Shown: positions 20,693 to 30,472, counted from the first letter of the stretch. The stretch: 64,000 bases of DNA from Emcibacteraceae bacterium (GCA_021774795.1 JAJFIR010000012.1:62001-126000); one strand, 5' to 3'. Notes: generated by a model not told the origin, from the letters alone. Numbers and translations are program-made.

Positions 20693-21211
20693 ATGTTTGA
20701 TATCGGTGCACCAGAACTATTTATCGTTGCCGTCCTTGCCATCATTGTAGTGGGTCCAAAGGACCTGCCTAAACTCATTCGTTCTGTAATGGGTATGGTC
20801 AAAAAAGTGCGTGAAATGGGTGGCGAGTTCCAGGCCGGGGTTAAAAAAATGGCCGATGAAGTTGAGCTGGATGCGGTAACACGTAAGCTCAACGAAGCCG
20901 CTAATATTTCACTTGATGAAAAACCGGAAGTAGATCCTAAAGCGGAATTTTCAGATTATGATGAATTTGATTACGACGATTATGATTATGATAATAAAGC
21001 GGTTGCCAAACCGGAAAATAAAGAAAAATCAGTTGATATTGATAAATCTGAAGCGGGTGCTGAGGATAGTAAAGAATTGACCGAAGAAAGCCCCGATATT
21101 ATTGCTGATGAAATCGAGAAAGATGAAGTTAGCGAAAAAAGCATTGTGGCCGAAGAAGCGGCTGTAGAAGAGAATGTCGAAACATCTGAAGAACCGGTAA
21201 AGAGTAAATAA
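20693..21211 (+). CDS. tatB: Twin-arginine translocase subunit TatB
   Basis: A 172-residue TatB. The N-terminus MFDIGAPELFIVAVLAIIV is a TatB-type membrane helix with the family Glu in the first segment. GPKDLPKLIRSVM and an amphipathic helix follow. The C-terminal half is extremely acidic (Asp/Glu/Tyr-rich), a feature of the variable tail. It forms the signal-peptide receptor with TatC, which starts one base after its stop. Confidence 0.94.
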   Translation: MFDIGAPELFIVAVLAIIVVGPKDLPKLIRSVMGMVKKVREMGGEFQAGVKKMADEVELDAVTRKLNEAANISLDEKPEVDPKAEFSDYDEFDYDDYDYDNKAVAKPENKEKSVDIDKSEAGAEDSKELTEESPDIIADEIEKDEVSEKSIVAEEAAVEENVETSEEPVKSK

Positions 21212-21212
21212 G

Positions 21213-22031
21213 ATGAGCGATCAGGTAAATGAAGACGACGAAGTAATCGAAGAAAGTTCAGCACCTTTGCTTGATCATTTGATCGAACTTCGCAGTCGAC
21301 TTATTTGGTGCGTGGTTTATATCATCGTTGCTTTTGCAGTTTGTTTTTATTTTGCCGATGCCGTCTATAACTTTCTAGCGCAACCCTTTGTTGATGTAGC
21401 AGTAGCAAACGGCAAAGAGCCGACAATGATTTTCACGGGACTTCAAGACAAATTTTTTGTTAATATTAGGCTCAGTTTCTATGTAGCACTATGTGTAACT
21501 TTTCCGATGTTAGCGATGCAAATATGGAAATTTGTCGCGCCAGGTCTTTATAATAACGAAAGAAAAGCATTTTTACCTTTTCTTCTCGCCACACCGATAT
21601 TATTCACACTCGGTGCTGCCATGGCATATTATATTGTAATCCCGCGTGCCTGGGGCTTTTTTATGTCCTTTGAAGTGGGTGTTGCAACCGAAGTTGCAGG
21701 TGCATTAAAAGATCAGGCATCTTTGCAAATCCAGTCTCTACCGGCAGTGAAAGAATATTTAGGTTTGACAATCTTATTGATGTTTGCGTTTGCCTTAAGT
21801 TTTCAATTGCCTGTTTTACTGTTGTTGCTGGCGCGGGTTGGATTTGTTACTGCGGACGGACTTGCCAAAAAAAGAAAATATTCGATTGTCGGTGCATTTG
21901 TATTTGCCATGTTTATGACACCACCTGATCCTTTAAGTCAGGTATTATTGGCGCTGCCCATTATCGCTCTTTATGAGATATCTATTATTTTGATCCGATT
22001 AACGACGAAGAAGCAAGAAGAAGATGTTTGA
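21213..22031 (+). CDS. tatC: Twin-arginine translocase subunit TatC
   Basis: A six-helix Tat receptor of 272 residues. Motifs include [12 protein letters not shown] in the first cytoplasmic region, [17 protein letters not shown], and [15 protein letters not shown] near the end. It recognises twin-arginine signal peptides; a molybdenum hydroxylase with such a signal is encoded near the end of this window. The stop overlaps serS by 8 bases. Confidence 0.96.
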   Translation: MSDQVNEDDEVIEESSAPLLDHLIELRSRLIWCVVYIIVAFAVCFYFADAVYNFLAQPFVDVAVANGKEPTMIFTGLQDKFFVNIRLSFYVALCVTFPMLAMQIWKFVAPGLYNNERKAFLPFLLATPILFTLGAAMAYYIVIPRAWGFFMSFEVGVATEVAGALKDQASLQIQSLPAVKEYLGLTILLMFAFALSFQLPVLLLLLARVGFVTADGLAKKRKYSIVGAFVFAMFMTPPDPLSQVLLALPIIALYEISIILIRLTTKKQEEDV

Positions 22032-23298
22032 TATTAAAGCCATTAGGGAGAACCCTGAATATTTTGATAAGGGGTTGGCGCGCCGCGGACTAGAGTCAAA
22101 ATCTGCCTCTTTGCTTGCAATTGATAGCGAACTTCGTGAAAAACAAACAGAACTTCAAAGTTGTCAGTCGAAGCGCAATGAAGCCTCAAAGGCCATTGGT
22201 ATTGCAAAATCAAAAGGTGAAGATGCGGGTGATCTCATCAATGAAGTTGGTGTGCTTAAAGAGCGTATGACAAAACTCGAAGATGATGTGCGCGCATTAA
22301 CCGAAAACTTGAACAGTGAACTAGCACGGATCGACAATATACCTGATGATGATGTTCCAGATGGTTTGAGTGAAGACGATAATTTGGAAATACGTAAATG
22401 GGGCGAAATTCCAGAGTTTAATTTTGAGCCAAAACAACATTTTGATATAGGCGAAAATTTGGACCAGATGGATTTCGAGGGGGCAGCAAAAATGTCCGGA
22501 GCGCGGTTTGTTATTTTGCGCTCAGATTTAGCAAAACTTGAACGTGCTCTCGCTTCCTTTATGTTGACTATGCATACAACTGAATTTAAATATGAAGAAG
22601 TATCCGTGCCGCTGCTCGTGCGTGATCAGGCATTGTTTGGCACCAGCCAATTGCCAAAATTTGAAGACGATCTATTTAAGACAACTTCAGGTCATTATTT
22701 AATACCCACCGGCGAAGTTCCCTTAACCAATTTGGTGCGCGAAAGCATAGTTGAAGAAGCAGAGTTACCTATGCGTTTTACCACTCTTAGCAGTTGTTAC
22801 CGTTCAGAAGCGGGATCAGCAGGCCGTGATACGCGCGGCATGATCCGGCTTCATCAATTTCAGAAAGTTGAAATGGTCAGTATTACGACACCTGAACAAT
22901 CAAGTGATGAGCTCGAACGTATGACCGGTATCGCGGAAGAAGTTTTGAAACGTCTAAAACTGCCTTACCGCGCCGTTATGCTTTGCACCGGCGATATGGC
23001 CTTTGCCGCTCATAAAACGTATGATTTGGAAGTTTGGTTGCCGGGTCAAAATATGTACCGTGAAATATCAAGTTGTTCTAATACTGGCGATTTTCAAGCC
23101 CGGCGTATGAGAAGTCGATATCGTCCAACCGATGATAAGAAAACACGGTTTGTCCATACTTTAAATGGATCAGGTCTTGCCGTTGGTAGAACACTTGTCG
23201 CGGTCCTTGAAAATTATCAGCAAAAAGATGGCTCCGTTATCATTCCGGAAGTTTTACGCCCTTATATGGGAGGTCAAGAGGTCATAACCGCCTCTTAA
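22024..23298 (+). CDS. serS: Seryl-tRNA synthetase
   Basis: Class II synthetase of 424 residues. An N-terminal antiparallel coiled coil (about residues 30-100) contacts the tRNA long arm. The catalytic core holds motif 2 (FRSEAG-like region [15 protein letters not shown], then RLHQFQKVE) and motif 3 near [16 protein letters not shown]. It is translationally coupled to tatC by an 8-base overlap, and pcm follows 16 bp downstream. A surE gene, often found between serS and pcm, is absent. Confidence 0.97.
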   Translation: MFDIKAIRENPEYFDKGLARRGLESKSASLLAIDSELREKQTELQSCQSKRNEASKAIGIAKSKGEDAGDLINEVGVLKERMTKLEDDVRALTENLNSELARIDNIPDDDVPDGLSEDDNLEIRKWGEIPEFNFEPKQHFDIGENLDQMDFEGAAKMSGARFVILRSDLAKLERALASFMLTMHTTEFKYEEVSVPLLVRDQALFGTSQLPKFEDDLFKTTSGHYLIPTGEVPLTNLVRESIVEEAELPMRFTTLSSCYRSEAGSAGRDTRGMIRLHQFQKVEMVSITTPEQSSDELERMTGIAEEVLKRLKLPYRAVMLCTGDMAFAAHKTYDLEVWLPGQNMYREISSCSNTGDFQARRMRSRYRPTDDKKTRFVHTLNGSGLAVGRTLVAVLENYQQKDGSVIIPEVLRPYMGGQEVITAS

Positions 23299-23314
23299 TC
23301 ATCATTAGAAATCA

Positions 23315-23962
23315 ATGAATAGTAATTTAACAGTAAAAAAAAACCAACTCATCGATCAATTGAAAGCTCAAGGGATCACCGATGAAAAAGTTCTTAATAT
23401 TATTTCGGAAATTCCGCGGGAAGATTTTATTGCCGGCTACTTACGGCAACAAGCCTATGAAAATGCGGCCCTGCCCATTGAAAGCGGACAAACCATAAGT
23501 CAGCCTTTCGTTGTCGCCTATATGACGCAGGAACTTCAGATTGATGATAAATGTAAAGTGCTCGAAATTGGCACCGGTTCCGGTTATCAATCGGTGGTTT
23601 TGTCAAAATTATGTAAGCGGCTCTTTACCATTGAGCGCCATATGCCGCTTTACAAAGTGGCAGAAGAAATTTTCAAGAAATATCGCCTTTTTAATATTAC
23701 CACACTTTTTGGCAATGGAATGAAAGGCTGGAAAGAGCAGCAACCGTTTGACCGGATTATGGTAACGGCGGCGGGGGCCGAAATTCCCGATGAACTTCTT
23801 TATCAATTAAAAGATGGTGGCATTATGATTATGCCTGTCGGTAGCCAGGAAGAAGCTCAACATATAGTGCGGGTCACCCGTCACGGTGATGATTTTACCG
23901 TTAAAACGCTATTACCGGTAAAATTCGTTCCCCTGCTATCAGGTATTGTGCACTCCTCCTAA
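23315..23962 (+). CDS. pcm: Protein-L-isoaspartate O-methyltransferase
   Basis: A SAM-dependent repair enzyme of 215 residues that methylates isoaspartyl residues in aged proteins. The region PIESGQTISQPFVVAYMTQ and the SAM loop EIGTGSGYQS are diagnostic. The C-terminal part (LLPVKFVPL) is also typical. It is followed at once by an NlpD-like gene, the conserved pcm-nlpD order. Confidence 0.95.
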   Translation: MNSNLTVKKNQLIDQLKAQGITDEKVLNIISEIPREDFIAGYLRQQAYENAALPIESGQTISQPFVVAYMTQELQIDDKCKVLEIGTGSGYQSVVLSKLCKRLFTIERHMPLYKVAEEIFKKYRLFNITTLFGNGMKGWKEQQPFDRIMVTAAGAEIPDELLYQLKDGGIMIMPVGSQEEAQHIVRVTRHGDDFTVKTLLPVKFVPLLSGIVHSS

Positions 23963-23981
23963 TGCCTGCTATAAATTCGCT

Positions 23982-24944
23982 ATGATGGTTTTGCTAAAAG
24001 AACGTGGTGTAAATTGTTGTCTGCTATTTTTTGCGGCAGTATTAATTACTGGATGCTCTTTAGGTTATGACAACGAGGGTCCGTTTCCTTATTCTCATGT
24101 AAATAAAAAGCCACCCGCCCCTCAACCGACGCGAACGGCGAGCCGCAATGTTTCTTCTTCTCCGCTGGCATCGCCCAGAACCAAACCTTCTGCGCCAGTA
24201 GTGACAAACGCATCTGCACCAACACGCGCAAAAACCACCCGAATAACCGTTAGAAAAGGGGACACTGTTTACGCAGTATCGCGCCGCCATGATGCGTCGG
24301 TGCGCTCAATTATAAATTTGAATAAGTTACGGCCCCCGTATCTACTCAAGGCAGGTCAATGGTTAAATGTACCGATTGGTTCGACGTATATCGTGAAAAA
24401 AGGTGACACCGTTTATGGGGTTTCACGCGCAAATGGCATATTGATGAACGAACTGGTTAGAATGAACGGCATTCGTCAACCTTATGCGTTAAAAGTAGGC
24501 CAAAGCTTGAAAATACCAACGACTACCGTCAAACATGTTGCAATTGCCCCGCCACCAAAAGTCAGCGGTAAAGGTTTTATGTGGCCGGTAAGGGGTAGTG
24601 TTCTGTCCAATTATGGCCCGAAACAAGCCGGCTACCACAACGACGGGGTTAATATATCCGCGGCACGCGGCACGTCTGTTTTTGCCTCCGAAAGTGGCGT
24701 GGTGGTTCATGCCAGCAACAAATTAAAAGGGTATGGCAATCTCATTTTAATAAAACACCAAAATGGCTGGGTAACGGCTTATGCTCATAATGATAAGTTG
24801 TTGGTTCAAAAGGGCCAGCAGGTAACGCGGGGGCAAGTTGTGGCACAGGTCGGTCAAACGGGCCGGGTAACGCGCCCACAACTTCATTTCGAAATGCGCA
24901 AAGGCTCCCGTACCGTTAACCCGACGCTTTACCTTAAAAGCTGA
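23982..24944 (+). CDS. nlpD: NlpD-like lipoprotein with two LysM repeats and a degenerate LytM domain
   Basis: About 320 residues from the ATG at 23982; an upstream ATG at 23946 would overlap pcm. A lipobox (LITGC) marks an outer-membrane lipoprotein. Two LysM domains bind peptidoglycan, each starting with a KGDTVY motif. The C-terminal LytM/M23 fold matches NlpD (GYGNLILIKH, AYAHND, LHFEMR). The zinc ligands look lost: the HxGxD position reads N-D-G-V-N and HxH reads Q-L-H. This is the state of amidase activators such as NlpD rather than active endopeptidases, so a role in daughter-cell separation is likely. Confidence 0.87.
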   Translation: MMVLLKERGVNCCLLFFAAVLITGCSLGYDNEGPFPYSHVNKKPPAPQPTRTASRNVSSSPLASPRTKPSAPVVTNASAPTRAKTTRITVRKGDTVYAVSRRHDASVRSIINLNKLRPPYLLKAGQWLNVPIGSTYIVKKGDTVYGVSRANGILMNELVRMNGIRQPYALKVGQSLKIPTTTVKHVAIAPPPKVSGKGFMWPVRGSVLSNYGPKQAGYHNDGVNISAARGTSVFASESGVVVHASNKLKGYGNLILIKHQNGWVTAYAHNDKLLVQKGQQVTRGQVVAQVGQTGRVTRPQLHFEMRKGSRTVNPTLYLKS

Positions 24945-25151
24945 TTTGGTAGTGCTGCGAAACTCAGTATGTTAATGATATAATTCACTGCGGTTCCGAA
25001 TGTCCGTTATCGACAGCGACCACTTGAGATCACCACCCAAAGCGAGCGTCAGAAGGTGTAGGTCTAAAAAACCTGTGTTGGATTATGGTCGTGTTTTTAA
25101 CTATTTATACGTTGGCGTTTTTGTCACTTTGGTTTGGAATGGTATTTACTG

Positions 25152-25420
25152 CTTTTTAATTCTCGCTAATTCCGAGGTCGATCAAAAGCTTTTGAAAAAT
25201 AAAGTCCGTTCAAGAACATTTTATCTGCCCCGTAAAAATAGGCTCTAAAATTTGGGTTGTCGGAAAATAAAATAACCGACCCTTGTCCCATTCTTTGTGC
25301 GATGGCCATGGCTTTTCCGGCTAGTCGCGCCTGATTATCCTCACTGGCAAAACCGGAAGCCAACGAATTTTCCGGAATGGGTACAATAGTCGCGTACGGA
25401 TTTTTTGGTGGCTTAAAAGC
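25152..25420. repeat. Direct repeat, left copy (M14 peptidase 3' segment)
   Basis: These 269 bases align without gaps to 27739-28007, with about 25 mismatches counted by hand (roughly 91% identity). They carry the last ~84 codons of the M14 peptidase gene on the minus strand plus a few bases beyond its stop. The offset between copies is constant at 2587 bases. Confidence 0.93.
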
Positions 25421-25480
25421 GCGACCAATATCCCAAAGACTATCGCCTTCTTTCCAGCGATCCCACATTATTTTCTCCAT
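25166..25480 (-). pseudogene. Chimeric remnant: IS30-type transposase N-terminus fused to duplicated M14 peptidase C-terminus
   Basis: The frame encodes 104 residues. Residues 22-104 copy the C-terminus of the M14 peptidase encoded at 27753-30317 (for example NQARLAGKAMAIAQRMGQGS is shared). Residues 1-21 are unrelated to the peptidase. Their pattern W-D-R-W-K-x-G-x-S-L-x-x-I-G-R-A-F resembles the first helix-turn-helix of IS30-family transposases. The join lies at about 25415-25420, where both parents share a GCTTTT-like microhomology. There is no peptidase active site and no transposase catalytic core, so it should be non-functional. The transposase assignment rests on a short motif only. 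Confidence 0.75.
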
Positions 25481-25500
25481 GTAAAATTTGATGCGATAAA

Positions 25501-27336
25501 TTATCCCATCGGCCCGAATATCAATGCCTTGTCACCAACGTCCATAAGATTACAGCTTTTAGTGAAACTACTGTGATCAACCGGGATGATAAATTTTAGA
25601 ATGGGTTCTTCCGGAAGTGGTGCAATCTTTAACCATCGGTACGGCAAATCCAGTTCTGTTACCTTTGGGTCAATTAATTCAAGAATAGCAGAATTACCAT
25701 TTTGGTTTTTAAATGCTGCCGGTTTTTCAAAGGTCAGTTCAATGGAACTTTGATCAATTACTTTTCTTTCAAGCAGTTTGACTATTCTTTCATCCGCTAT
25801 TTTGTCATTCGGATAGTCAGACCATTTTTCGTCCTCGTTCATCCTAAGTGCCGATAAAAATCCACCGAGTATAGCGCCAGTAAATCCACCGCCGGGAAAG
25901 GCCCATGCAGAGGCAAAATATAAGTTAGGAATAAGGAAATTATCTCTTAACCTGTTGAAGCCTGATTGCTTGGGTGTTTGCGCGAATCCGTAGACAGCTC
26001 CATTTGGATTAAGAGTAAATCGTTGAATGGTTTTAGGCGTAGAAACTTCAAAATACTCTATTTTTTCGCGTATTCCAGGAAATTGATTTTCCAGACGCTG
26101 CAATAAAACTTCAGCCACTTTTTCCTTCTTGGAATTATAAGCATCCTTACTGAGGTCTTTCCAGTCTTTAAGATAATCAACACTGCAAATCGCGCCAACG
26201 GTTTTGCCGGGAGGAGCCAACTGAGCGTCCACTTTAGCATAATCGACAAAAACAAAACTGCGTTTGGACCAATCACCTTGATTATTTGGGAGCATATCCT
26301 TGAGTGATTTTACATCCTCACCCATCATGCAAGTGGAGTAGTGATTGACACCGACAGATGTTAAATCAGACTTGAATCCTAAATATATGCATAATAACGA
26401 GCAGGCATTCTCATAGGGTGCTATCTTATTTTTCAAACTATTGGCATACGGTTCTTCAAGCATAGCAGGCACTAATGGAATGGCACAGTTGGCAATAACA
26501 TTGTCACAATCCACCGTCATCGGATTTAATTCTGAGTTGTAGCTATCTATATATGTAACACCGGTCGCATGATTATTTTTGCTGTTGATTTTCAGGGCTT
26601 TCTTTCCCAGTAAAACAGTCCCACCATTCTTTTCTATAAAGGATGCCAGATAGTCTGACAATTTTTGGGATCCACCCGTAACGAAATGGCCACCACCGCC
26701 AATAAAGCCGGATTGAGCCATACTGAAATAAAACATCGACATGCTATATGGGTTGTCCCCCCAGTAACCGAGATGTGCGGCCAGATCCAATTTCAGCTGT
26801 TCATTTGAAATATTTTTATCAAACCATTCACCTGCGCTGTGTCGCGAGGCTTCGACAATGTTTGGGTATAAAAGCGGCATAAATGGTAGAAATAGAATTT
26901 TTTTCCATTTTCCCCCGGGTAATTTGGTCATTTCCGCCCTAACTCCGGAAATAAGCTTCAAATACCGGGTTATCCCTTTTTCTTCTTCAGGATATTTATT
27001 CGTCAGAGCTTTTTTTACCTGCTCGAATCCATAGGGGAATACAAGCTCATGATTTTTGGAAACGAGATGATATAGTTCTGGGGCTTGCGTAAACTGAACG
27101 TTCTTGTCTACTTCCAGTAATTTGAACAAAGCTACTTTTCCATCCATATCATCAAGCCCGTCCATTTCGTGGAGCCCTACTTCAATGATGAAATCACCGC
27201 GTTTAAATGTCGTTGCACATCCGCCCGGTTTGTGATGTTGCTCTAGCAAGAGCACTTTTTTTCCAAACTTAGAAAGTGTGGCTCCGGCGACCAAGCCACC
27301 AAGCCCTCCACCGATAATAATTGTGTTGTATTTCAT
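25501..27336 (-). CDS. Phytoene desaturase/retinol saturase-like FAD oxidoreductase with a truncated C-terminal reductase-like segment
   Basis: 611 residues from the ATG at 27336, with AAGGA eight bases upstream; a TTG six codons earlier is less likely. The N-terminus has the FAD-binding dinucleotide fold IIIGGGLGGLVAGATL and then HHKPGGCATT. The C-terminal FAD motif lies around FASAWAFPGGGFTGAILGG. The class resembles CrtI/RetSat-type desaturases and saturases. After residue ~510 an extra segment resembles the FAD-binding barrel of ferredoxin-NADP reductases (VGDKALIFGPMG), but the protein stops right after GPMG, without the NAD domain. Twenty bases later begins the IS30-like fragment, so 3' truncation by rearrangement is likely. 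The substrate is unknown. Confidence 0.75.
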   Translation of the reverse strand: MKYNTIIIGGGLGGLVAGATLSKFGKKVLLLEQHHKPGGCATTFKRGDFIIEVGLHEMDGLDDMDGKVALFKLLEVDKNVQFTQAPELYHLVSKNHELVFPYGFEQVKKALTNKYPEEEKGITRYLKLISGVRAEMTKLPGGKWKKILFLPFMPLLYPNIVEASRHSAGEWFDKNISNEQLKLDLAAHLGYWGDNPYSMSMFYFSMAQSGFIGGGGHFVTGGSQKLSDYLASFIEKNGGTVLLGKKALKINSKNNHATGVTYIDSYNSELNPMTVDCDNVIANCAIPLVPAMLEEPYANSLKNKIAPYENACSLLCIYLGFKSDLTSVGVNHYSTCMMGEDVKSLKDMLPNNQGDWSKRSFVFVDYAKVDAQLAPPGKTVGAICSVDYLKDWKDLSKDAYNSKKEKVAEVLLQRLENQFPGIREKIEYFEVSTPKTIQRFTLNPNGAVYGFAQTPKQSGFNRLRDNFLIPNLYFASAWAFPGGGFTGAILGGFLSALRMNEDEKWSDYPNDKIADERIVKLLERKVIDQSSIELTFEKPAAFKNQNGNSAILELIDPKVTELDLPYRWLKIAPLPEEPILKFIIPVDHSSFTKSCNLMDVGDKALIFGPMG

Positions 27337-27752
27337 ATTAATTGTCCTTTCCAATTTATTTTAAATCTAATCGGGATACAGTCATTTGGGCACATAACAA
27401 AAAAACTAATCAAATGCAAAAGCATTTATTTTCAATAGGTTAAGTGAATTTTGATTCTCTTAGAGTGAAGAAAATTGAAGGTATTGACACGCAACTTAAC
27501 AAAGCCAATTTTCTCACGAGTAGAGAAAGGTTTATAAATCGTATTTTAGAATTTTTTTATCGATTTTGCGTTGACCGAAATCAATTAATGAAAAGATCGG
27601 TGATAAATTTTTGACTTAGATTACCTAGTCAATCAAAGTGATCATAATACCAGCAGAAAGATTTAACCAATGTGTTGCGTGACCGATTGAAATGACCGTC
27701 GGAAGCAGTCAGAAAGAAAGAATGTCAATTGGTTGCTCCTTTTTAATTCTCG
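27337..27752. other. Intergenic region between FAD oxidoreductase and M14 peptidase genes
   Basis: About 400 AT-rich bases upstream of the minus-strand oxidoreductase and downstream of the M14 peptidase. The last 14 bases belong to the right copy of the 269-bp repeat. The remainder should hold the oxidoreductase promoter. I see no convincing gene, hairpin terminator or insertion-sequence end. Confidence 0.6.
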
Positions 27753-28007
27753 CTAGCTCCGTGGTTGATCAAAAGCTTTTGAAAAATAAAGTCCGTTCAA
27801 GAACATTTTATTTGCCCCGTAAAAATAGGCTCTAAAATTTGGATTGTCGGAAAATAAAATAACCGACCCTTGCCCCATTCTTTGCGCGATGGCCATGGCT
27901 TTTCCGGCTAGTCTCGCCTGATTATCCGCACTGGCAAAACCGGCAGCCAACGAATTTTCGGGAATAGCAACGACTGTTGCATAGGGGTTCTTCGGTGGCT
28001 CAAAAGC
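27739..28007. repeat. Direct repeat, right copy (M14 peptidase 3' end)
   Basis: This is the source or sister copy of 25152-25420, lying at the true 3' end of the M14 gene. Together the copies flank the FAD oxidoreductase gene, so recombination between them could delete about 2.6 kb. Confidence 0.93.
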
Positions 28008-30317
28008 AATTAACGTATCGCGGTGCGTATGAACTTCGCGGTTAACATAGCCAAAGCCGATGGGATGGGAAATATCAAGGTCACCTTTCATGATTGCGCC
28101 GCCAATTATATTTTCAACTTCGTTGGGAATCTTACTGGCGTAGTCTTGTCGGTCCAGTGGGAATTCTTCTTTTTCATCTTTGATATCCAAAAGAATTTCA
28201 CCGGCCCATTTTGCGCCCTGACGGTGAGCGATGACAGTTCCGCCCCGCCGAACCCACGCTGATAGCTTTCGTTTTAATTCTTCGTCTTTGGCATTATATT
28301 GCCCGCCGACAAAAATAATGTGGGTGTAATCGGTGATGTCCAAAGTGTTTAAACTACTTTTGTCATAAAGGGTTACCGGAATTCTCATCCTATAATCCAA
28401 TAAGTGCCATACTTCCCCGGCGTCATAGGCACGGGTTCCTTCGCCAACCATCAGAAGTATTTTCGGTTTGGTTATTGGCTTGAAATTATTGCTGCCTAAA
28501 TCCATACCTGCGGTTGGTGTCCGTCCGCTGCCGACTGCGTGAATTTTTATGCCGTCTTCACGAGCGATAGTTTCTAATGTTTTTGTTAGGTCTCCGTGAT
28601 GTTCGCCGCCTTGCCAGCCGACAGGGATCATAATAGTGCCTGCGGCCATATCAATGGTTCCGTCTGGTGCGTTAATGCTAAATGGTTTGGTGGCTACTTT
28701 TGGCAGCACCCCAATTTGCAAAAGGCGGTTTAATGCCCTTGGTGCATAATATTCGTTCCATTCAAAAAGATAAGCAACGGTTGCTTCTTCGGGGGCGGAT
28801 TTGGACGGGAATATGGGTTTTACTAGATCACCTGCACTTGATAATTCCCGTGAGCCTACGGGCGCGTAATCCATACCGAAGGTGAGCGGCATTGTAAAGC
28901 CGGACACATCATAAAATGTATTGTTGTCAAACGTTGTTATTTTTTCAAAAATTCCTTTAATCAACGTATATTGCTGTTGACTTGTTTTTACCAGATAACT
29001 CTCACCCGCTTTATAGGTTTTGCTGTCAACAGTTGTGTCTCTATCGATAATATTAACGTCAATCTGGTGCCTGTTTAAAAGATCAAGAAAATGATAAGCG
29101 CGGGCGTTATCCTTGGGTGCAGCAAATATATACCCTTTAACAGTGTCGTTTGACGCAAATTCAATGGCATTGCGGTAAAAGCGTTTTTGATAATCAAGAA
29201 GTCTTGGGCGCAATTCAAGCCCGGCACGAACAATGGAAAGGCTCATATTCAAGTATGTTCTGACATTATCGCGAAACGACAAAACGCCGTGTACCGTGTC
29301 GATTTCGCCCAGTGTTCTTGCTTGTTCAAACAATAGTCCGATGCCGGCATTCAGATGCGGGTATGTAGCACCCTTGCCGATGTAAAAATTATCATACCCT
29401 TCTTCGCTGAAATATAACCTCGCTTCGCTATCCATAAACTGACGGGGGCGATCTGTAACTTCTTCCAGTAGCTGCATTGATTCTTCAGGAATAAACGGAA
29501 ACGTCCTTTTCGGCGCGCCGGGCGGAATATAGAAAGTGCTATTCGTTCCCATTTCATGATGGTCGGTGCTGATATTCGGTTTCCACTCATGAAATTTCTT
29601 AACCCAGCCTTGCGGTCCGGGCTGCTGTTGCAGCAACCATTGGCGATTAAGATCGAACCAATAGTGGTTTGTGCGGCCGCCCGGCCAAAAAGTATTGTGA
29701 TTTCGCCCGTTAGGGTCGGTGACGGGTACGTTCGATCCATGCATGTGGTTCCACGCGGACTGCCGGCTGTTACCATCCGGATTAAAAATGGCAATAAGTA
29801 GTATAACGCTGTTTTTAAGCGTTTCATCCATATAGTCGCTTTGCGCAGCAGCCAGGTAATACGCTACCGCTATGGAGCTGTCAGTGGAGCTAACCTCGGC
29901 ACCGTGAACGCCGTAATTTAACCAAGTGACCACCGGCATGTCCTCTTGAACCGTTTGATCTGAATTTGGGTCGCTTAATGCAACATGCGCCGCTTTTATT
30001 TCATCAATGCGTGCGATATTTTCAGGGGAGCTGATGGTCAGCATTAATATATCGCGACCTTCATGTGTCTTGGCGATTGTTTCCACATTAACGCGGTCCG
30101 AAAGCTCAGCGACCGTTCGCATATATTTAAGCAGTAGATCATGGCGCGTCACGCGGTGCCCAAGCGGGTGCCCTATGATTGTTTCGGGTTTTGGAATAGC
30201 TTCATTGTAGCTAACATTATCGGGATAAAAGCTTTTATTTCTTTTTGATTGTGCGTTAGATGCATGCGGCACAATTATTAAAATTATGCATGTTAAGAGC
30301 AGGTTGAAGTGTTTCAT
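27753..30317 (-). CDS. Secreted M14 zinc carboxypeptidase-like protein
   Basis: 854 residues from the ATG at 30317, which places a clean signal peptide (core LLLTCIILIIVP, cleavage near SNA-Q) at the very N-terminus; the frame is open six codons further up. The zinc motif HxxE is in NYGVHGAEVSSTDS. A later histidine lies in STDHHEMGTN and a candidate catalytic glutamate in LLFEQARTLGE. The long C-terminal half carries a glutamine-amidotransferase-like region (HIIFVGGQYNAKDEE), as in the ~850-residue M14 proteins of marine bacteria. It should act on peptides in the periplasm. Its 3' end is duplicated at 25152-25420. Confidence 0.88.
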   Translation of the reverse strand: MKHFNLLLTCIILIIVPHASNAQSKRNKSFYPDNVSYNEAIPKPETIIGHPLGHRVTRHDLLLKYMRTVAELSDRVNVETIAKTHEGRDILMLTISSPENIARIDEIKAAHVALSDPNSDQTVQEDMPVVTWLNYGVHGAEVSSTDSSIAVAYYLAAAQSDYMDETLKNSVILLIAIFNPDGNSRQSAWNHMHGSNVPVTDPNGRNHNTFWPGGRTNHYWFDLNRQWLLQQQPGPQGWVKKFHEWKPNISTDHHEMGTNSTFYIPPGAPKRTFPFIPEESMQLLEEVTDRPRQFMDSEARLYFSEEGYDNFYIGKGATYPHLNAGIGLLFEQARTLGEIDTVHGVLSFRDNVRTYLNMSLSIVRAGLELRPRLLDYQKRFYRNAIEFASNDTVKGYIFAAPKDNARAYHFLDLLNRHQIDVNIIDRDTTVDSKTYKAGESYLVKTSQQQYTLIKGIFEKITTFDNNTFYDVSGFTMPLTFGMDYAPVGSRELSSAGDLVKPIFPSKSAPEEATVAYLFEWNEYYAPRALNRLLQIGVLPKVATKPFSINAPDGTIDMAAGTIMIPVGWQGGEHHGDLTKTLETIAREDGIKIHAVGSGRTPTAGMDLGSNNFKPITKPKILLMVGEGTRAYDAGEVWHLLDYRMRIPVTLYDKSSLNTLDITDYTHIIFVGGQYNAKDEELKRKLSAWVRRGGTVIAHRQGAKWAGEILLDIKDEKEEFPLDRQDYASKIPNEVENIIGGAIMKGDLDISHPIGFGYVNREVHTHRDTLIAFEPPKNPYATVVAIPENSLAAGFASADNQARLAGKAMAIAQRMGQGSVILFSDNPNFRAYFYGANKMFLNGLYFSKAFDQPRS

Positions 30318-30413
30318 AAAATATTCCCATCCCATATTATGTCTTTAATGGCTAAATCCTATTCAAAAGATAGCAATCACGCAAGAGGAGCATGAATATA
30401 TGTCAGTCATTTC

Positions 30414-30442
30414 TTTTCACTGTTGGAATTTTGATTTATAAT
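30414..30442 (+). promoter_or_regulatory. Sigma-70-like promoter for the ATP-grasp/AsnB-like cassette
   Basis: A perfect TATAAT at 30437-30442 has TTTTCA (4 of 6 matches to TTGACA) 17 bases upstream. Transcription would start near 30449. AAGGG then precedes the ATG at 30473. Confidence 0.5.
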
Positions 30443-30472
30443 AATCTTGAACTTTTGGCATAAGGGTAAATT

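Noticed and set aside
25000-25248. 82-codon plus-strand frame with one hydrophobic stretch after the NlpD-like gene
   Set aside because: Its last third is simply antisense to the duplicated M14 fragment, there is no ribosome binding site, and no family is recognisable. The upstream part may be debris from the rearrangement.
30392-30463. Two tiny overlapping frames (13 and 23 codons, starts at 30400 and 30392) behind an AGAGGAG, considered as a precursor peptide for the ATP-grasp/AsnB-like enzymes
   Set aside because: A perfect TATAAT lies inside them, so the better reading is promoter sequence. Neither peptide has a recognisable leader or core pattern.
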